A DNA stretch of 64,000 bases, taken from positions 806,001 to 870,000 of the forward strand of contig JARUPY010000397.1 of NCBI GenBank assembly GCA_029817715.1. The letters run 5' to 3'. Below the pieces are notes generated by a model that did not search any database, was not told the DNA's origin, and worked only from the letters and a program-made list of their open reading frames with translations. A program made the translations under genes and the position numbers. The first letter of the stretch is position 1. Every line of letters begins with the position of its first letter. This stretch comes from Melastoma dodecandrum. Taxonomy: Eukaryota > Streptophyta > Magnoliopsida > Myrtales > Melastomataceae. Positions 13,710-25,169 of the stretch are shown piece by piece.

Positions 13710-15782
13710 GAACTTAAGAATGTCGAGACTGAACAGACAACATCGTTGTACATTGTAACAGTTACTAAGAACAGCACGAGGCGTTACTATTCTTTCATTT
13801 TCTTGGATGTACTATTTATTATTATAAACTCATTTTTTTGAGTGAAAGTAATTGTTTTTGTTCAAACATTTTCACCTGTTCCGACGGATCGAGTAGCAGA
13901 AGGTTCCAGGTTCATGTCTTCGAACGATGACGGTCCAAATGTTTGGTGGGCCTGGGTAAAATAGAAGCCCCAAAATGAAATTCAGACACGCTTTTATTCT
14001 TGGGGAGAATCGTATTATATATTGTCTGTCCTCCATGGATGTGAACATGGTCTCCTATGAGCTACTGAATCATTGCAGCATGTTATATAAGCATCCCCCT
14101 TCGATTACGTAAGAAGCAAACCGAGTCAAACGTTACGTCACAAACCAAAACCAATCCCACGTTAATGAAAACATGCCCATCATCATCATGACACAGACAA
14201 TTATGTGAGGGTAGGTTTGCTTAATAAGTTTAGCTTTAATCCTCTCTTTTAAGTTGAAGTTGGGTCATTGTTTTGTGAGAAAAGGTAGGGCAAGCTGGAT
14301 AAACTGATGATGGGATCAGGTGTCCAATTGCATTGCCCAGAAGGGATATAAGGAGTCATCGGAAGTTACACTTAACCCAAAGGATTTATGGCTCTAACTC
14401 TAGCCAGCTCCGAAATGATATGTGGTGGCACGAATGTTATGGTGATGAGTCCATCCCAAATACATCCGATGTGGTAGCAGCAAAAATTATGCGAGAACTT
14501 GGAAAATTAGGAGAAAGGTTTCCTGGGAATAGCACTTTCACATGGCTTAAGAACTACTTTGTGTAGCTACATCAAAACTTCTATACAGATACACCAACCT
14601 TGTGTAGTGAGTCCAACATCCATATACTTTGATAACAATGTTGATAATAGCATCTAAAAATAATAATATTATCTATGACACGATTTCACCTTTATTGTTA
14701 CTTTCGATGCTACTATGCCATCTTTTGTGGATTTCACTTTCTTGTCTCATCATCTCCATTATATTCAAACAACAGTTAGTGACTTAATCGTATAACGAGC
14801 TAAGTATAATTTAGAACAGAGAGTTGGCCTGTAGTGGAAGTAATAAATATATATTTTTCTATTTTTTTACCAATTAAAATTATGTAAAAACATATAAATT
14901 TTAGGTGTGTGTTTACACATAGAATATCCGGAGTTGGACCTAATAGGGAAAGCCCATTTATACAGCGAAGATGGGAGTCTTGTGACGAACAAGATAGTAT
15001 AAGGCGAAATACCTCGAGTTGAAGGACCCTGTTAGTGAATTTGAGATCGGGCACGGTTGTAACTCAAGATTAAGCTACTCGGCATGACATCAAGGAGAAA
15101 CTGATGTTGAGGTGGTTAAGGTATCAGGCTATGATATGAACAAGGTCATTGAATCAGGGGATCCTTTGGATGTAAAGATTTGACACAACTGTTAAATCTA
15201 ACACACGTCTCAAGAAATATGACGGTTTTATGGCAATGTAAAAAAAGTCAAGAGTCTTTTAGAATTAAATACGATCGATCATAAAAATGGGAGTTGATCG
15301 CCCTATTCTTACTTCGATATCCTTGCCTTTGCTCTTGTCTGCTCCAGCCTCTTATTGTCCTAAAAGTCTTCAGTGCATCGTTGTTACCAATTCCTCTTCG
15401 TTTGCTCCCCGTTTCGTTTGTTAGGATGATTGTAAGTGTACATGTTCTCTTTTTCAATCATGTAAATAATTCTACATTCAATACACGTTTGTCTTGTGTT
15501 ATCTTCTTCTTGTTTGCATTTTAACTTTTCTACGGTGACCGCACAAGTAAACGATCAGGAAGTCCTAACATTGACAATCCCATTGTTTAGGCATGGGTTC
15601 ATGGTTGTCATGATCGGTGGGAACGAGATTGAATTTTGGAGCTTGGATCGGCGGGATCAGGTGTAACTAGGTAGAATCGTAAACGTTGGAATCGATAGGA
15701 TCAAAATTTTTGAATCGGTAGGATCAGGGTTCTATCAACTGCCTGGGTTTAATCGAAGGGCCAAAAATGAGAAGTTAATACC
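13710..15782. other. Intergenic region downstream of the formin
   Basis: This region holds the formin 3' flank and then AT-rich DNA. An open frame at 14333-14566 encodes about 77 residues ending TWLKNYFV; I do not recognise it and it may be a captured or decayed fragment. At 15605-15735 a short motif close to GGATCGGCGGGATC recurs in degenerate form, which suggests an old repeat. Confidence 0.35.
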
Positions 15783-16814
15783 AAATTATCAAATATATCA
15801 TAAACTGTTACACTTTTTCTGATTTAACTTAATATTTGAAAATATTGCCCAATGTTTTAACTTTGAGACGTTTCAATTATATCATCCGTTAGTTTTCCCA
15901 CTAACTGGAGCTGACATGACAACTAACACCGTTAGCCCTACGTTTAATCTAGGTCAAATTATCAAATATATCTTAAATTTTTTCCACTTTTTTGAGAAGT
16001 TATTTTAATTATATCCTTTGTTAGTTTCTCCACTAACGGGAGCTGACACGGCAACTAACGCCATCAGCGTCACGTTTAATCTAGGTCAAATTATTAAATA
16101 TATCCTAAATTTTTTCCAGTTTTTTCCATTTATCATAGCATTTGAAAAATATATACGTGTAACCTAACGTTACAACGTTGTCTTAAAATTATCCTTGTTA
16201 GACTCGACCCCTAACGACTCCCGACTTGGCGCTGATGTATATCTTAATTATTGTTTAACGTCGTTTAGATCCAAATGCCAATTAAGTTGCCCCCCAAATC
16301 ACACCCATACTAAAATTAATCAACAAACCAACCATAGCACCCTTCCCTTCCCATCCCAAACCCCAACCTTAAGCCCCTTCCCGACCCTAACACCATCCTC
16401 GACCCCAACCCCCCTCACCGACCTTAACCCACCCCTGATCAATCCCACCCTGAGCCCGGACCCCTACCCATCCCCGACCAATCCCACCCCGAGGCCCGAC
16501 CCTAACCCATCCCAATCTCTCCCTTCCCTACCTAGCTGTTCAGGAGAAATGTATTGAAATCCTACCAGTTATTACTATTATACTTTGTTATAAGTAGACC
16601 TAAAGTGTCGATGAACATAGTTGTTAATGAAACATCGTACAAACGAAAAGAACAACTTAAAGTTACACAATTTCATTGTCACACAAGTAACATTACATAA
16701 CAGAGTGTCGACTTAAATCACCACCAATTATTAAATACGCAATGCAACTTGTTTCAGGTAGTGCAGGTGTCTAACAACCTCTCTTGTTATGGCCATGTAG
16801 TTTGTAACGACTGT
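15783..16814 (+). mobile_element. Long-inverted-repeat element, copy A (left arm and core only)
   Basis: This copy has the left arm and core of a repeat family seen three more times in the window. The arm contains AAATTATCAAATATATC three times (near 15784, 15957 and 16089), each followed by related T-rich sequence and a block on the pattern 'CTAACGGGAGCTGACACGGC'. A C-rich degenerate tract with telomere-like words (CCCTAACCC, CCCGACCC) spans about 16365-16525. The core around 16560-16800 matches the core of the neighbouring copy. No right arm is visible, so this copy is truncated or was overrun by copy B. Class is uncertain; it is probably a non-autonomous DNA element. Confidence 0.6.
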
Positions 16815-18112
16815 ATCAGATATATCTTAAACTTTAACACTATTTTCTGTTTTAGTCTAACAATTGAACAAAAGTATTGTCTTACATACCAATGTTATGT
16901 TATCTCAATAATATTCTTCACTAGTCATCCTCGCTAATGAAGGCCTATATGGCACGAACATGGCATCTAATGACGTCGACACTATGTTTAATCTAAGTCA
17001 AATTATCAAATATATCATAAAATTTTCCGTTTTTTTTTTCAATTTATCTTAACAATTGGAAAATATCTTCGTGTAACCTAATGTTAAGACGTTATCTTAC
17101 AATTATCATCCGTTAGACCCGACCGCTAACGACGTCTGACTTGACGCTAATGTGTACCTTAACTTTCCTTTAGATCCAAATATCTATTTGGTTTTACCAA
17201 ATCGCATCCAAACTAAAATCATTCAACAAACTCTAACTCATGTCATCCGTTCTCACCCCAGCACCAACGTTAAGCCCCTCCCCGACCCCGACCCCCATCC
17301 TCGACCCCGACCCACCTCTGTGCTTCTCTACCTAGCTGTCCTAGAGGATTGTATTAAAGTCCTGCCAAATATGACTATTATGCTCTGTTGTAAGGAGATC
17401 TAAAGTTGCGATGAATAAATTAATGAAGCATTGTACTCACGGAACACTCATAAAGTCACACAATTTCATTGTCAAACAAGTAAAATTTCTACTCCTATCA
17501 GATGGTCCAGATTGACACCCAACATTGTCTTACAACATCTCTTATTATGGTATAGAGTTTACGACAACTATACCTAATCTCCGATCTTTTTTGAAAGTTT
17601 GGTCACATTCTTTTATTCTTATTCTACTCAACCCTTCCTTTTTCTTCTTTGTTTGGGGTTGGGATGGGAAGGGACAAAGGTGGATTAGGGTTGTTGATTG
17701 ACTTTAATTTGGATTGGATTTTTGGGAAACCTAATTGGCCTTTGGATCTAAACAGCGTTAAACGACGGCTAAGACACACATCAACGCCAAGTCGAAAGTC
17801 GCTAGGGGTCGGGTTTAAAGGATGATAATTTTGACATAACGTCTTAATTAGATTGCATGAAAATAATTTTCAAATATTAGAATAAATAGAAAAAAGTGAA
17901 AAAGTTTATGATATATTTGATAATTTGACTTAGATTAAAAGTGACGATGACCGTGTTGGTTACCATGTTAGTGCCACGCCTTTAGCGGGAACAGCTAACA
18001 GATGATATAATTGAAATAATGTCCAAGCATTAAATGTAAGGCGATATTTTTCAAATATTATGCTAAATCGAAAAATATGTTAAAATTTAAGACATATTTA
18101 ATAATTGGAGTC
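16815..18112 (+). mobile_element. Long-inverted-repeat element, copy B (both arms present)
   Basis: The left arm (about 16815-17340) and the right arm (about 17640-18112) are inverted relative to each other and share the order of blocks seen in copy A. The core at about 17340-17590 contains words shared with copy A, such as ACAATTTCATTGTCA and CTATTATG. The C-rich tract recurs at about 17265-17320 on the left and as its complement (GGGTTGGGATGGGAAGGG) near 17655 on the right. No long reading frame for a transposase is present, so it would be non-autonomous. I could not define a target-site duplication. Confidence 0.6.
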
Positions 18113-19014
18113 AAATATATATTATATATGCAAAAAGAACTATTGGGAATGATGAGAGAAGTCAACCACCAAGGATGTGAACAACGGTCTCATAATGTGA
18201 TAAGGAATTATTACGGAAGAAGCAACAAACCGACTCAAATGTTGCGTAACAGACCAAAACTGTCTTCACGGGCCGTCTTGTGTTGGGCTATATCAACCCC
18301 CCCCCAAAGAACAAACTTTGCTTTCTCCCCAAACCACCGGGAGGGAATTACCAAAAGTCCTCCTTTCATACGCGCTTACGTCTCCCCGAAGCAAAACAAC
18401 CACAAAAACGACATAAAGCAAAAAAAGAAAAGCGACAACATTGGAACAGCGAGTTTTATTACTACTACTACTACACAAGTTTAAAAGAGTTGTATTTTCT
18501 ACTGCTTTCTAGACAATTCTCTACTTTTAAAATCCGTAAACATTTCTTCTTCGTCTTCTTCTTTTAACACTGCCACATACATACCCCCTTCATTCGCTTT
18601 TTTCAATTAAAAAAAATCACAAAGTACTAAATTGAATGAATATATATAATTTTTAAAAAATTTTGGGGTGGGCCAAAGAGAGGGGCAGACTTTTAAAAGT
18701 GGTAATTGAACGTGGGGCATACAGCTGGCCGATGTCCAGCCAGGCTGTCAAGTTCTCAGACTCACACCAAATATGGTCAAATTGTTAATTAATCAAACCG
18801 TAAATTGTTTGATTCAAATCTCTCTCAACTCCATCCAGTGGGACATCCTCCTCTTCCTCCTCCATACAAAATTTGTCCCAAAAGGAAACACCCAATAACA
18901 ACTTGTAATAATACTAAGATCAAAACATACAATGAAATTTCGAATAATATCCCTCAATTGGAAATTATGTACAACAAGAATGAATCAACCACACCCCATG
19001 GACGCCGCACCTTG
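18113..19014. other. Intergenic region with short simple-sequence tracts
   Basis: This is the region 3' of the GATL gene. It holds a short C-run (about 18298-18304), a TAC/ACT microsatellite near 18459-18475 and a CTT-rich stretch near 18545-18565. No supported gene was seen; the open frames at 18077-18567 are driven by these tracts. Confidence 0.4.
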
Positions 19015-20190
19015 TCACCAGAAATAACTGGAGTGCCCGCCCCCCAAAATGCCCCCTCCGGGGACCGCACGCCCGACGTTCGAATGATTGAACAAATCGT
19101 AAGGCTCCCATAGATGATCTACCGGACACTGCCTCTTCTCGTCGAGCCGGACCCATGGCTTCCCCTTCCCGCTCCAATGTAGCAGGCTGACCGGTCCTGG
19201 GTGCAGCGACCGGCAGCTGCCCCTCACGTTGTCCCCACCTAGCCCGTGCTGGTTCCACCTGTGATCGATCGCTTCGATGTCCCCCGCGAATACGAGGAGG
19301 AACGGGGGCAGGGAACCGAGCTCGTAGATCCTCCGTTTCTTCTGGAGCTCCATCCAGTTTTCGATCTTCCTTCGGTAATTGCCCGCGCGCCACCGCTCGA
19401 GGTCCATTACCATGACCCCTGTGTTGAAGTAGCACGGGTCCCGTGAACGGAACACCCGGCTGAGTACAGGATCAGCCCAGAACCCGTCCGTGAAGTACTT
19501 GGTGAAGTTGGCATGGCAATACTCTGGCGCCCCTATGACCCGAGACCCGGTCAAGGGAGTCTCCCAGAGCTTCCAGACGTCGTCGACCACGACCAGGTCA
19601 GAGTCGAGGTAAATTACCCGGTGCACGCAGGGGTCAAGGATATCCCCGAGGTAGTTCCGTGCGTAGTTGAGAGGGTTCTCGAGTGCCTGCCTAACGGATG
19701 AAGAGATCAGGTTGATCACCGTGTCCTCCCGGAAGATGTACACCTTGAAATTGAGCGACGAGAAAGTCGACCGGACAAGCCGTGTGAGCACCCTCGGGCT
19801 GACCGGGTCGAACTCCGCCAAAACAAAATGGAAGAACATGCTCTCGGGGCAGGACGTGTGCCTAAGAACTGAGTGGACAGCTGCAATGCTCCCCCTGAGG
19901 TACTCCGAGTCGAGTGTCATCGCGATGTGGACTAGGGACGCATCACAGGCGTCGGCGAAAGGCCCCTCGTGGACGTTCCGACGGGAAGGACACTCTGGGC
20001 CATTGCGATACTCGGGAGCTTCAGAGAAATGCGGAACGGCCATGAGTTCGACCCCGGGGAAGGACCGGATGGCAAGGGCGGGGAATAAGCAGCCGAAGAC
20101 ACAACCCAGAACAGCGACGCAGAGGAGGACAGCGCCGCCGTTCATGACGGTCGGGGTGGGGGGAAGAAATCGAGCTCGAGTGAATGGCAA
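19015..20190 (-). CDS. GATL: GATL galacturonosyltransferase-like protein (GT8), 391 aa (376 aa from the second Met)
   Basis: This is a Golgi glycosyltransferase of family GT8, of the plant GATL subgroup linked to pectin or xylan synthesis. It is a single uninterrupted frame, as is usual for GATL genes. A hydrophobic N-terminal segment at about residues 18-42 could be a signal peptide or anchor. Conserved blocks are [20 protein letters not shown], the DxD metal/nucleotide-sugar site [11 protein letters not shown] (DSD at 196-198), [48 protein letters not shown] and the C-terminal [10 protein letters not shown]. The first in-frame Met gives a basic prefix; Met16, immediately before the hydrophobic segment, fits the family better and is my preferred start. 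A TATA-like AT run lies near 20262-20275. Paralogue and acceptor are not assigned. Confidence 0.95.
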   Translation of the reverse strand: MPFTRARFLPPTPTVMNGGAVLLCVAVLGCVFGCLFPALAIRSFPGVELMAVPHFSEAPEYRNGPECPSRRNVHEGPFADACDASLVHIAMTLDSEYLRGSIAAVHSVLRHTSCPESMFFHFVLAEFDPVSPRVLTRLVRSTFSSLNFKVYIFREDTVINLISSSVRQALENPLNYARNYLGDILDPCVHRVIYLDSDLVVVDDVWKLWETPLTGSRVIGAPEYCHANFTKYFTDGFWADPVLSRVFRSRDPCYFNTGVMVMDLERWRAGNYRRKIENWMELQKKRRIYELGSLPPFLLVFAGDIEAIDHRWNQHGLGGDNVRGSCRSLHPGPVSLLHWSGKGKPWVRLDEKRQCPVDHLWEPYDLFNHSNVGRAVPGGGILGGGHSSYFW

Positions 20191-23100
20191 GATCGGATCT
20201 TGGAGGACGGAGTTGAACTGTTTTTTAAAATGAATAAGAGCGAGAGGTGGAAAAAAAATGCTCTTATATTATATGTTTAAAAGAAACCCAAAAAAAAAAA
20301 AGAATTGGGGGATTGCAAATGGCGACACGTCTTCTTCTTCTTCTTCTTCTTCGTCTGGGAGGGAATGAATATGAATCTGACTTTTCTTCAGGAGGAGGAG
20401 AAGAACGAAGAAGAAAGAAGTGTGTTTATATTCAAGACGAGTCCGCCATTTGTGAACTCGATTTGTTCACTCCGAGGAAGAAAGGAATGAACGAATGGGG
20501 AAATGGGGGAACGCGGTTTTTTTTTCGAATGTGTTAATATAACATGAAAAATAGAAAGCAGCTTCCCAGATGACGCCAAATATTCATTTTAAATTCATGT
20601 TGTGGATGGATATGACATGGCTTAGGACCAAGAAATACGATATAATCAAGTCTCCTCTTTGGTTAATTATATTGTTTACATACCGCCACACATACACTGT
20701 CTGGAATTAGAATTAGAGAACTCCATTTTGAATTCAGGAATAAAATTAGCTCTTCAAAAGGGTAGAATAAGAAATCAAAACGTATTTGTTCTAAAATTAT
20801 AGCGAACGGAATGAGATTTTATTGTAGAGGATAACTTTTGCCATTTCTTTCTTGCATTTTTGTTTTATTTTGAAGTCATCTCCATGAAAACGTTGGTTTT
20901 TTTCTTTACTTCAGTTTTACTAATGACTGAATTAATATTACGCCAGCAAAGAATGTTTCTTTAAAATACGTTAAACTTTGTTATTGTCTGGTTGTTTAGT
21001 GGCCCTTCTTGAAGGGGAAAAGAATAAATATATCTGGTGTGTGCTTTTGTGTTGGATATCGCTGGCAAGCAATGAATGGCGTATCAACGTAATAATTATG
21101 GTGTGTGTGTTTTTTTTTCTGTCCATCTCTGTTTATTTTGTTAACTTAATTAATTTATTTCTTCTTTGTGGGATAACTTAATTAATTAATATATGTTGAG
21201 ATAAATTAGTAGGATGGTAGGCGTTTTGAATCACGAATCGTAAGTATATTTTTTGATGCAACTACTTTGAAGCGGTTGTAAGTTATGTTTCTCCGTAAAC
21301 AACAGACATACGTTGACATACGGCCCGATTAGAATTCATGAAATAATTTTTCGTTTGCACATAAAATAAAGCTTTAATACAGTCAACATGGCATTTAATT
21401 GGCGTTACCGTGCGTGTCATTTGATGGGATTAAAGGGTTTTCACGACAAGGCCTTTCCGTTATTAAGGCAAATGGAAAACCGTTAACCCCCCATTTTGAC
21501 CCGGTCTCCCCCTTATCCTTTTGTTCGTTATTTGACCAAATAAACATTTACTATTGAAAGAAGAAAGACGAGAAGATACTCGTAGAAGAAGCCTTGAGTT
21601 CGAATTACATGGACCAACATAATTGCTGAATTAAACCTATACAGGATTCAATGGATTTGGGCACGTCTACTTTTTTGGCTGACAAGTATGCGTTGGAGAA
21701 GAGAAGACGGCTGGTGAATGTTCAATAATCGAAAATATGCAACGTGGGCTATAAAAGTCAGTTCCTTTTTACACCAGATAAACGACCGACCACGTGTATG
21801 AATCGATTGCGTCTCCTGCTAGAAAGGGTTTTGCCGGTAAATCAATTGTTTGTCATTTTCATGCACCATCATGTACTTCAGATAATAATTCTAAATCATA
21901 CATGTACATTTTTGTCGTAGGGAAGTGCATGTCTGTGCGCGATATAGGCTGTTGGGAAGGTCCACGGTGAATCAACATACCATGTTTATTAGCCATCAAA
22001 TCTTTTCCCTGGTTACTTGGTTCACAAATGGTTATACTATACACGTAATGCTTTTCCAAAATAACTTGCTCATGCTTAGGCTCTCGATTTATATAAAAAG
22101 TTGGGGGATGTAGTGCGGCCGAATGCGTGTTCCCGAGTGAGTCGAGGCCTGGTAGAATTACTTTATGCATAGAAAGGATGTAATGTAGTAAAATCTAACC
22201 TTACCTTCACGGTTCGTTCTTGCTTTACCTATGTTTAAAGAAGGCAGACCAATTAATCTTAATTGGGTTTGGTAGAGTGGGGAAAGCATTGATGGATTTT
22301 CGTTGTTCATGTTCGGCTCCATTCCCAAACTCCATGTGATCATCGCATTACCACGTGCTTCCCGCTGTATTTGGACCTTTTTTATTATAATAAAATAACA
22401 TCGTTCGGGGCATCCAATGATATTTGCCCAATTTCCCAGAGTGTTATAAAATGATAAGATATCGTGGCAGGCAAGGTCGTGTCACCACATGATCTTATTC
22501 CTGCCAAAATTCCAGCCTTAAAAAGGTGAGATGAGATTAGATGAATGAGCACCAGCTCAGCTCATTCTGGCTTTTTTTTTTCTTTAAAAAAAAAACCCTC
22601 CTTGTAAAATAACCCAGAAACAACAACACCCAAATACATACTTTTTAGGGATTTGAATTCTTTTAGATAAGTAAATTAACGTTTGAATTTTGCGAAAACA
22701 AAAATCCTCAGTCGAAAAGACATCATTTGCCTCCTAAGGGAGTTCACACTTTTTATCAGCTTACAAGGAGATAACACAAAGCAAATAAATAACTTGGGGA
22801 TCAACGTGACCTAAACAAAACATTACCAGGGATATTCATCAAAATTCAATCTCATTAGGATTAAACTTTCGTTATATGGGATCAGACATTTTGGGGGTTC
22901 TTTTTAATGATTCCACCGTGTTGTCTAGGAAGGAATATCCGCAAATCATATAAAAGGCAGGACACACACCTCATTTTGGAGGTGCCGATGAAACGTCGTC
23001 GTAGATGTTAAGGCCGAGGAGAGTGTCTATCATCCCTCCTACTATATAAGTTTTTGAGATATGGGCATTCAATTGTAGGCCTACGTCTTACTCTTCAATG

Positions 23101-23617
23101 TAATTCACTATAAGCGAGATGGATTCTAAAAGCAATGATAACAAAGTAAAGAATTCTAACAACAAGATGTACGTGGCGGTGATATAAAGGAGCTAAATAT
23201 CATTGTACTAGGAACCCCAAACCAAATTAAAAAAAAAAAGAGAACAGCCCGACTGAACAGTCAATTAATAGACTTGTTCAAAATTTGATGTATCTATCTG
23301 TGAGTATAAAATATTTTCACATTAAATGCCACAAGCTGATTAATATTTTTGGATTCAGTGAATGTTGTCCTGTTTTTTTTTTTTTTAAAAAAAAAGTTTT
23401 TAAAACAAACAAAAGAGTTTTAGAAATCAAAAGATTCTGCGCAACAAACGAAAGGAATTTTAAAATATGTTCAATCTCCAAAGCTATGTACTCCGTTGCA
23501 TATACTAATTTATTCCATGTTTGTCTCGTAGCCGCCAAACTGCAGCTCACGGTTTGTGCAACGGTCTTGTTTGGTCGACCGCTGCCCATGTCACGGTGGA
23601 TTTTTACTAACATTTTC
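20191..23617. other. Gene-poor AT-rich region upstream of GATL
   Basis: The first 400 bases are the GATL leader and promoter and include a CTT microsatellite at about 20330-20353. The rest is AT-rich with no recognisable coding segment. Short frames at 21859-22343 and 20978-21181 lack domains or supported splice partners. Confidence 0.4.
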
Positions 23618-23737
23618 TCATGATTAACTTTCAGTACGAAATTTTTTTGAACAAAACGAAGTTCCCGTAATATATACTCATGATCAACTTTTCGTACGAA
23701 CTTTTTTTGTATAAAACGAATTTCCTGTAATACGTAC
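23618..23737. repeat. Tandem duplication of a 60-bp unit
   Basis: Two head-to-tail copies, 23618-23677 and 23678-23737, both begin TCATGAT and contain CAACTTT/TAACTTT, CGTACGAA or AGTACGAA, and ATAAAACGAA or ACAAAACGAA. A weaker third copy may follow to about 23810. The apparent 144-aa minus-strand frame at 23317-23751 is the translation of this repeat. Confidence 0.7.
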
Positions 23738-24068
23738 CTCTTTTGTAACAATTACAACAGATAATGTATCGAAACTTTTTTTTTAAACGAATTTTCTTAA
23801 ATAAAACTAACTTTTAACGTTACGAATATTTCATATAATCATTATAATACAGTTTATATAAAAAATTCATTACGCTTAAAAAAGTACGTATCGAAACCGT
23901 TAAAAATAATCGTATCGATCGACCATATAAAAAGTTAAAGAAAACAATAAACTTCGGTCGACCACCGTAAAATGTGAAGTGGTGGACCGAGGCAAAACAG
24001 CTGCACGTACCGTGCTCAACAGAGTCCTGTTTGTCAGGGTCCGACCCCAAGACACTTCAAAATAATAA

Positions 24069-24077
24069 TAAATAAAT
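24069..24077. repeat. Left 9-bp target-site duplication of the outer MULE
   Basis: TAAATAAAT directly precedes the left terminal inverted repeat. The identical 9 bases follow the right terminus at 25651-25659. A 9-bp duplication is the hallmark of Mutator superfamily insertion. Confidence 0.85.
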
Positions 24078-24173
24078 GGCAAAATATACGATAATATCAT
24101 AAATTATGTTAAAACTTTCTGTTTTGTCAAAATCTTTTTTGGCTATACGATATTATCACTATCTTTAGTGTTG

Positions 24174-24182
24174 TAATTTTTT
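24174..24182. repeat. Left 9-bp target-site duplication of the inner Pack-MULE
   Basis: TAATTTTTT directly precedes the inner left TIR, and the same 9 bases recur at 25170-25178 directly after the inner right TIR. Confidence 0.8.
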
Positions 24183-25169
24183 GGCAAAATATCGATTTTT
24201 GGCCCCAAGTATTGGTAAACTTTTCGATTTTGCAAGTCGTTTAAAAATTTTTTAATTTGGCCTTAAATCGATGACACTTTTGTATGAGGCCTTATTTGTG
24301 ACGGACGTTAGATTTTCGCGACGTGCCAATTAGCCTCCGTTACCTTAGCCTACATGGCGTCCGACGTGTGAATTACTTAATTTGTTGGCCTACGTGGCAA
24401 GCGCTGGGAAATAAAAAATTAGGAAAAAGAAAGGGAAAGAAATTGGGGATAGGGTTTGGGTTAGAAATCGGGGTTAGGTTTGATTTTGTCTTCCCTCACT
24501 CGATTCAATCGTTAAACAATGTGAGGTTGGGGTTGCGCGTTCTGTTTGTGTGGTTGCGCTGTGTTAGTGGGGTTGGAGTTGCGCGCTGTGTTAGTGGACT
24601 GTATTCTTGAGGTCGGAGGGCTTAGGCTGTTCTTCGAAGTTCCCATTCGGCAGGAGCCCTGAAGCACAGGAAAAGCTCGAGGTTTAAAAGACGAGATACA
24701 TTGACCTTTTGAGTGTCGAGTTAAGTCAGTCGAGTTTATTACCTTCAAGAGGTGGGGGAGGAGTGGTCGCAGGGGTGGCGGTGGAAGCGGCGAAGAGGAG
24801 CAACAGTAGGGCAAGGGGAGCTGAGTTTAAGGGTGACATTTTGCCCTTTGCCTGGTCTGGTGTGGAACTTGGTTTATTGGGGGGGGGGGGGGGGGGGGGG
24901 GGGGAAGGGGGTGAGGCGGGCTACGAGGCCACCCTCTATTTGTCTTTTTAATACGTAATTCCTCCCACCAGGTAACTCCACGACAAAAAATATTAATGTC
25001 AATGCCACGTAAATAATTCACCAACATTTCCGTCAAAAATTTAACGTCCGTCACAAATAAGGCCTCATACAAAAGTGTCATCGATTTAAGGCCAAATTGA
25101 AAAATTTTTAAACGATTTGCAAAATCGAAAAGTTTGCCGATACTTGAGGCCAAAAATCGATATTTTGCC
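24183..25169. mobile_element. Inner Mutator-like element (Pack-MULE) carrying DUF642 gene sequence
   Basis: The element is 987 bp with terminal inverted repeats of 128 bp (24183-24310 and 25042-25169). They start GGCAAAATATCGATTTTTGG and differ at about five positions by my count. Flanking TAATTTTTT is a perfect 9-bp target duplication. The interior is GC-richer than the TIRs. On the minus strand it contains the 5' part of a DUF642 gene including an intron, so the capture happened at DNA level. A G-run of about 26 bases (24879-24904) may be length-variable or an assembly weak point. The terminal words resemble those of the outer element, so the two probably belong to related families. Confidence 0.87.
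24597..24839 (-). pseudogene. Captured 5' fragment of a DUF642 cell-wall protein gene
   Basis: On the minus strand, exon 1 (24839-24743) starts with ATG and encodes a signal peptide with the hydrophobic core LALLLLLFAASTA. A GTAATAA donor and a GTGCTTCAG acceptor delimit an 84-bp intron (24742-24659). Exon 2 (from 24658) continues in frame with EGLLPNGNFEEQPKPSDLKN, the hallmark start of mature DUF642 proteins (family of Arabidopsis BIIDXI, secreted cell-wall proteins). Similarity stops near 24597; a stop codon follows two codons later. The rest of the gene, roughly 320 residues, is absent. It lies wholly inside the Pack-MULE. Whether it is transcribed is unknown. Confidence 0.85.

Noticed and set aside
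14333..14566. 77-aa frame ending TWLKNYFV
   Set aside because: It has coding-like composition but no recognised domain, no neighbouring exon and no promoter signals; it is left as a possible fragment only.
16195..16557. 120-aa Pro/Thr-rich open frame
   Set aside because: It is the translation of the C-rich arm of the inverted-repeat element; the equivalent frame is not kept in copies B and C.
23317..23751. 144-aa minus-strand frame with repeated FVQKNFVLKVNHE-like units
   Set aside because: The repeats are the translation of a 60-bp DNA tandem duplication; there is no start context or family.
24709..24951. Plus-strand glycine-rich frame
   Set aside because: It is the antisense of the captured DUF642 exon read on through the G-run.
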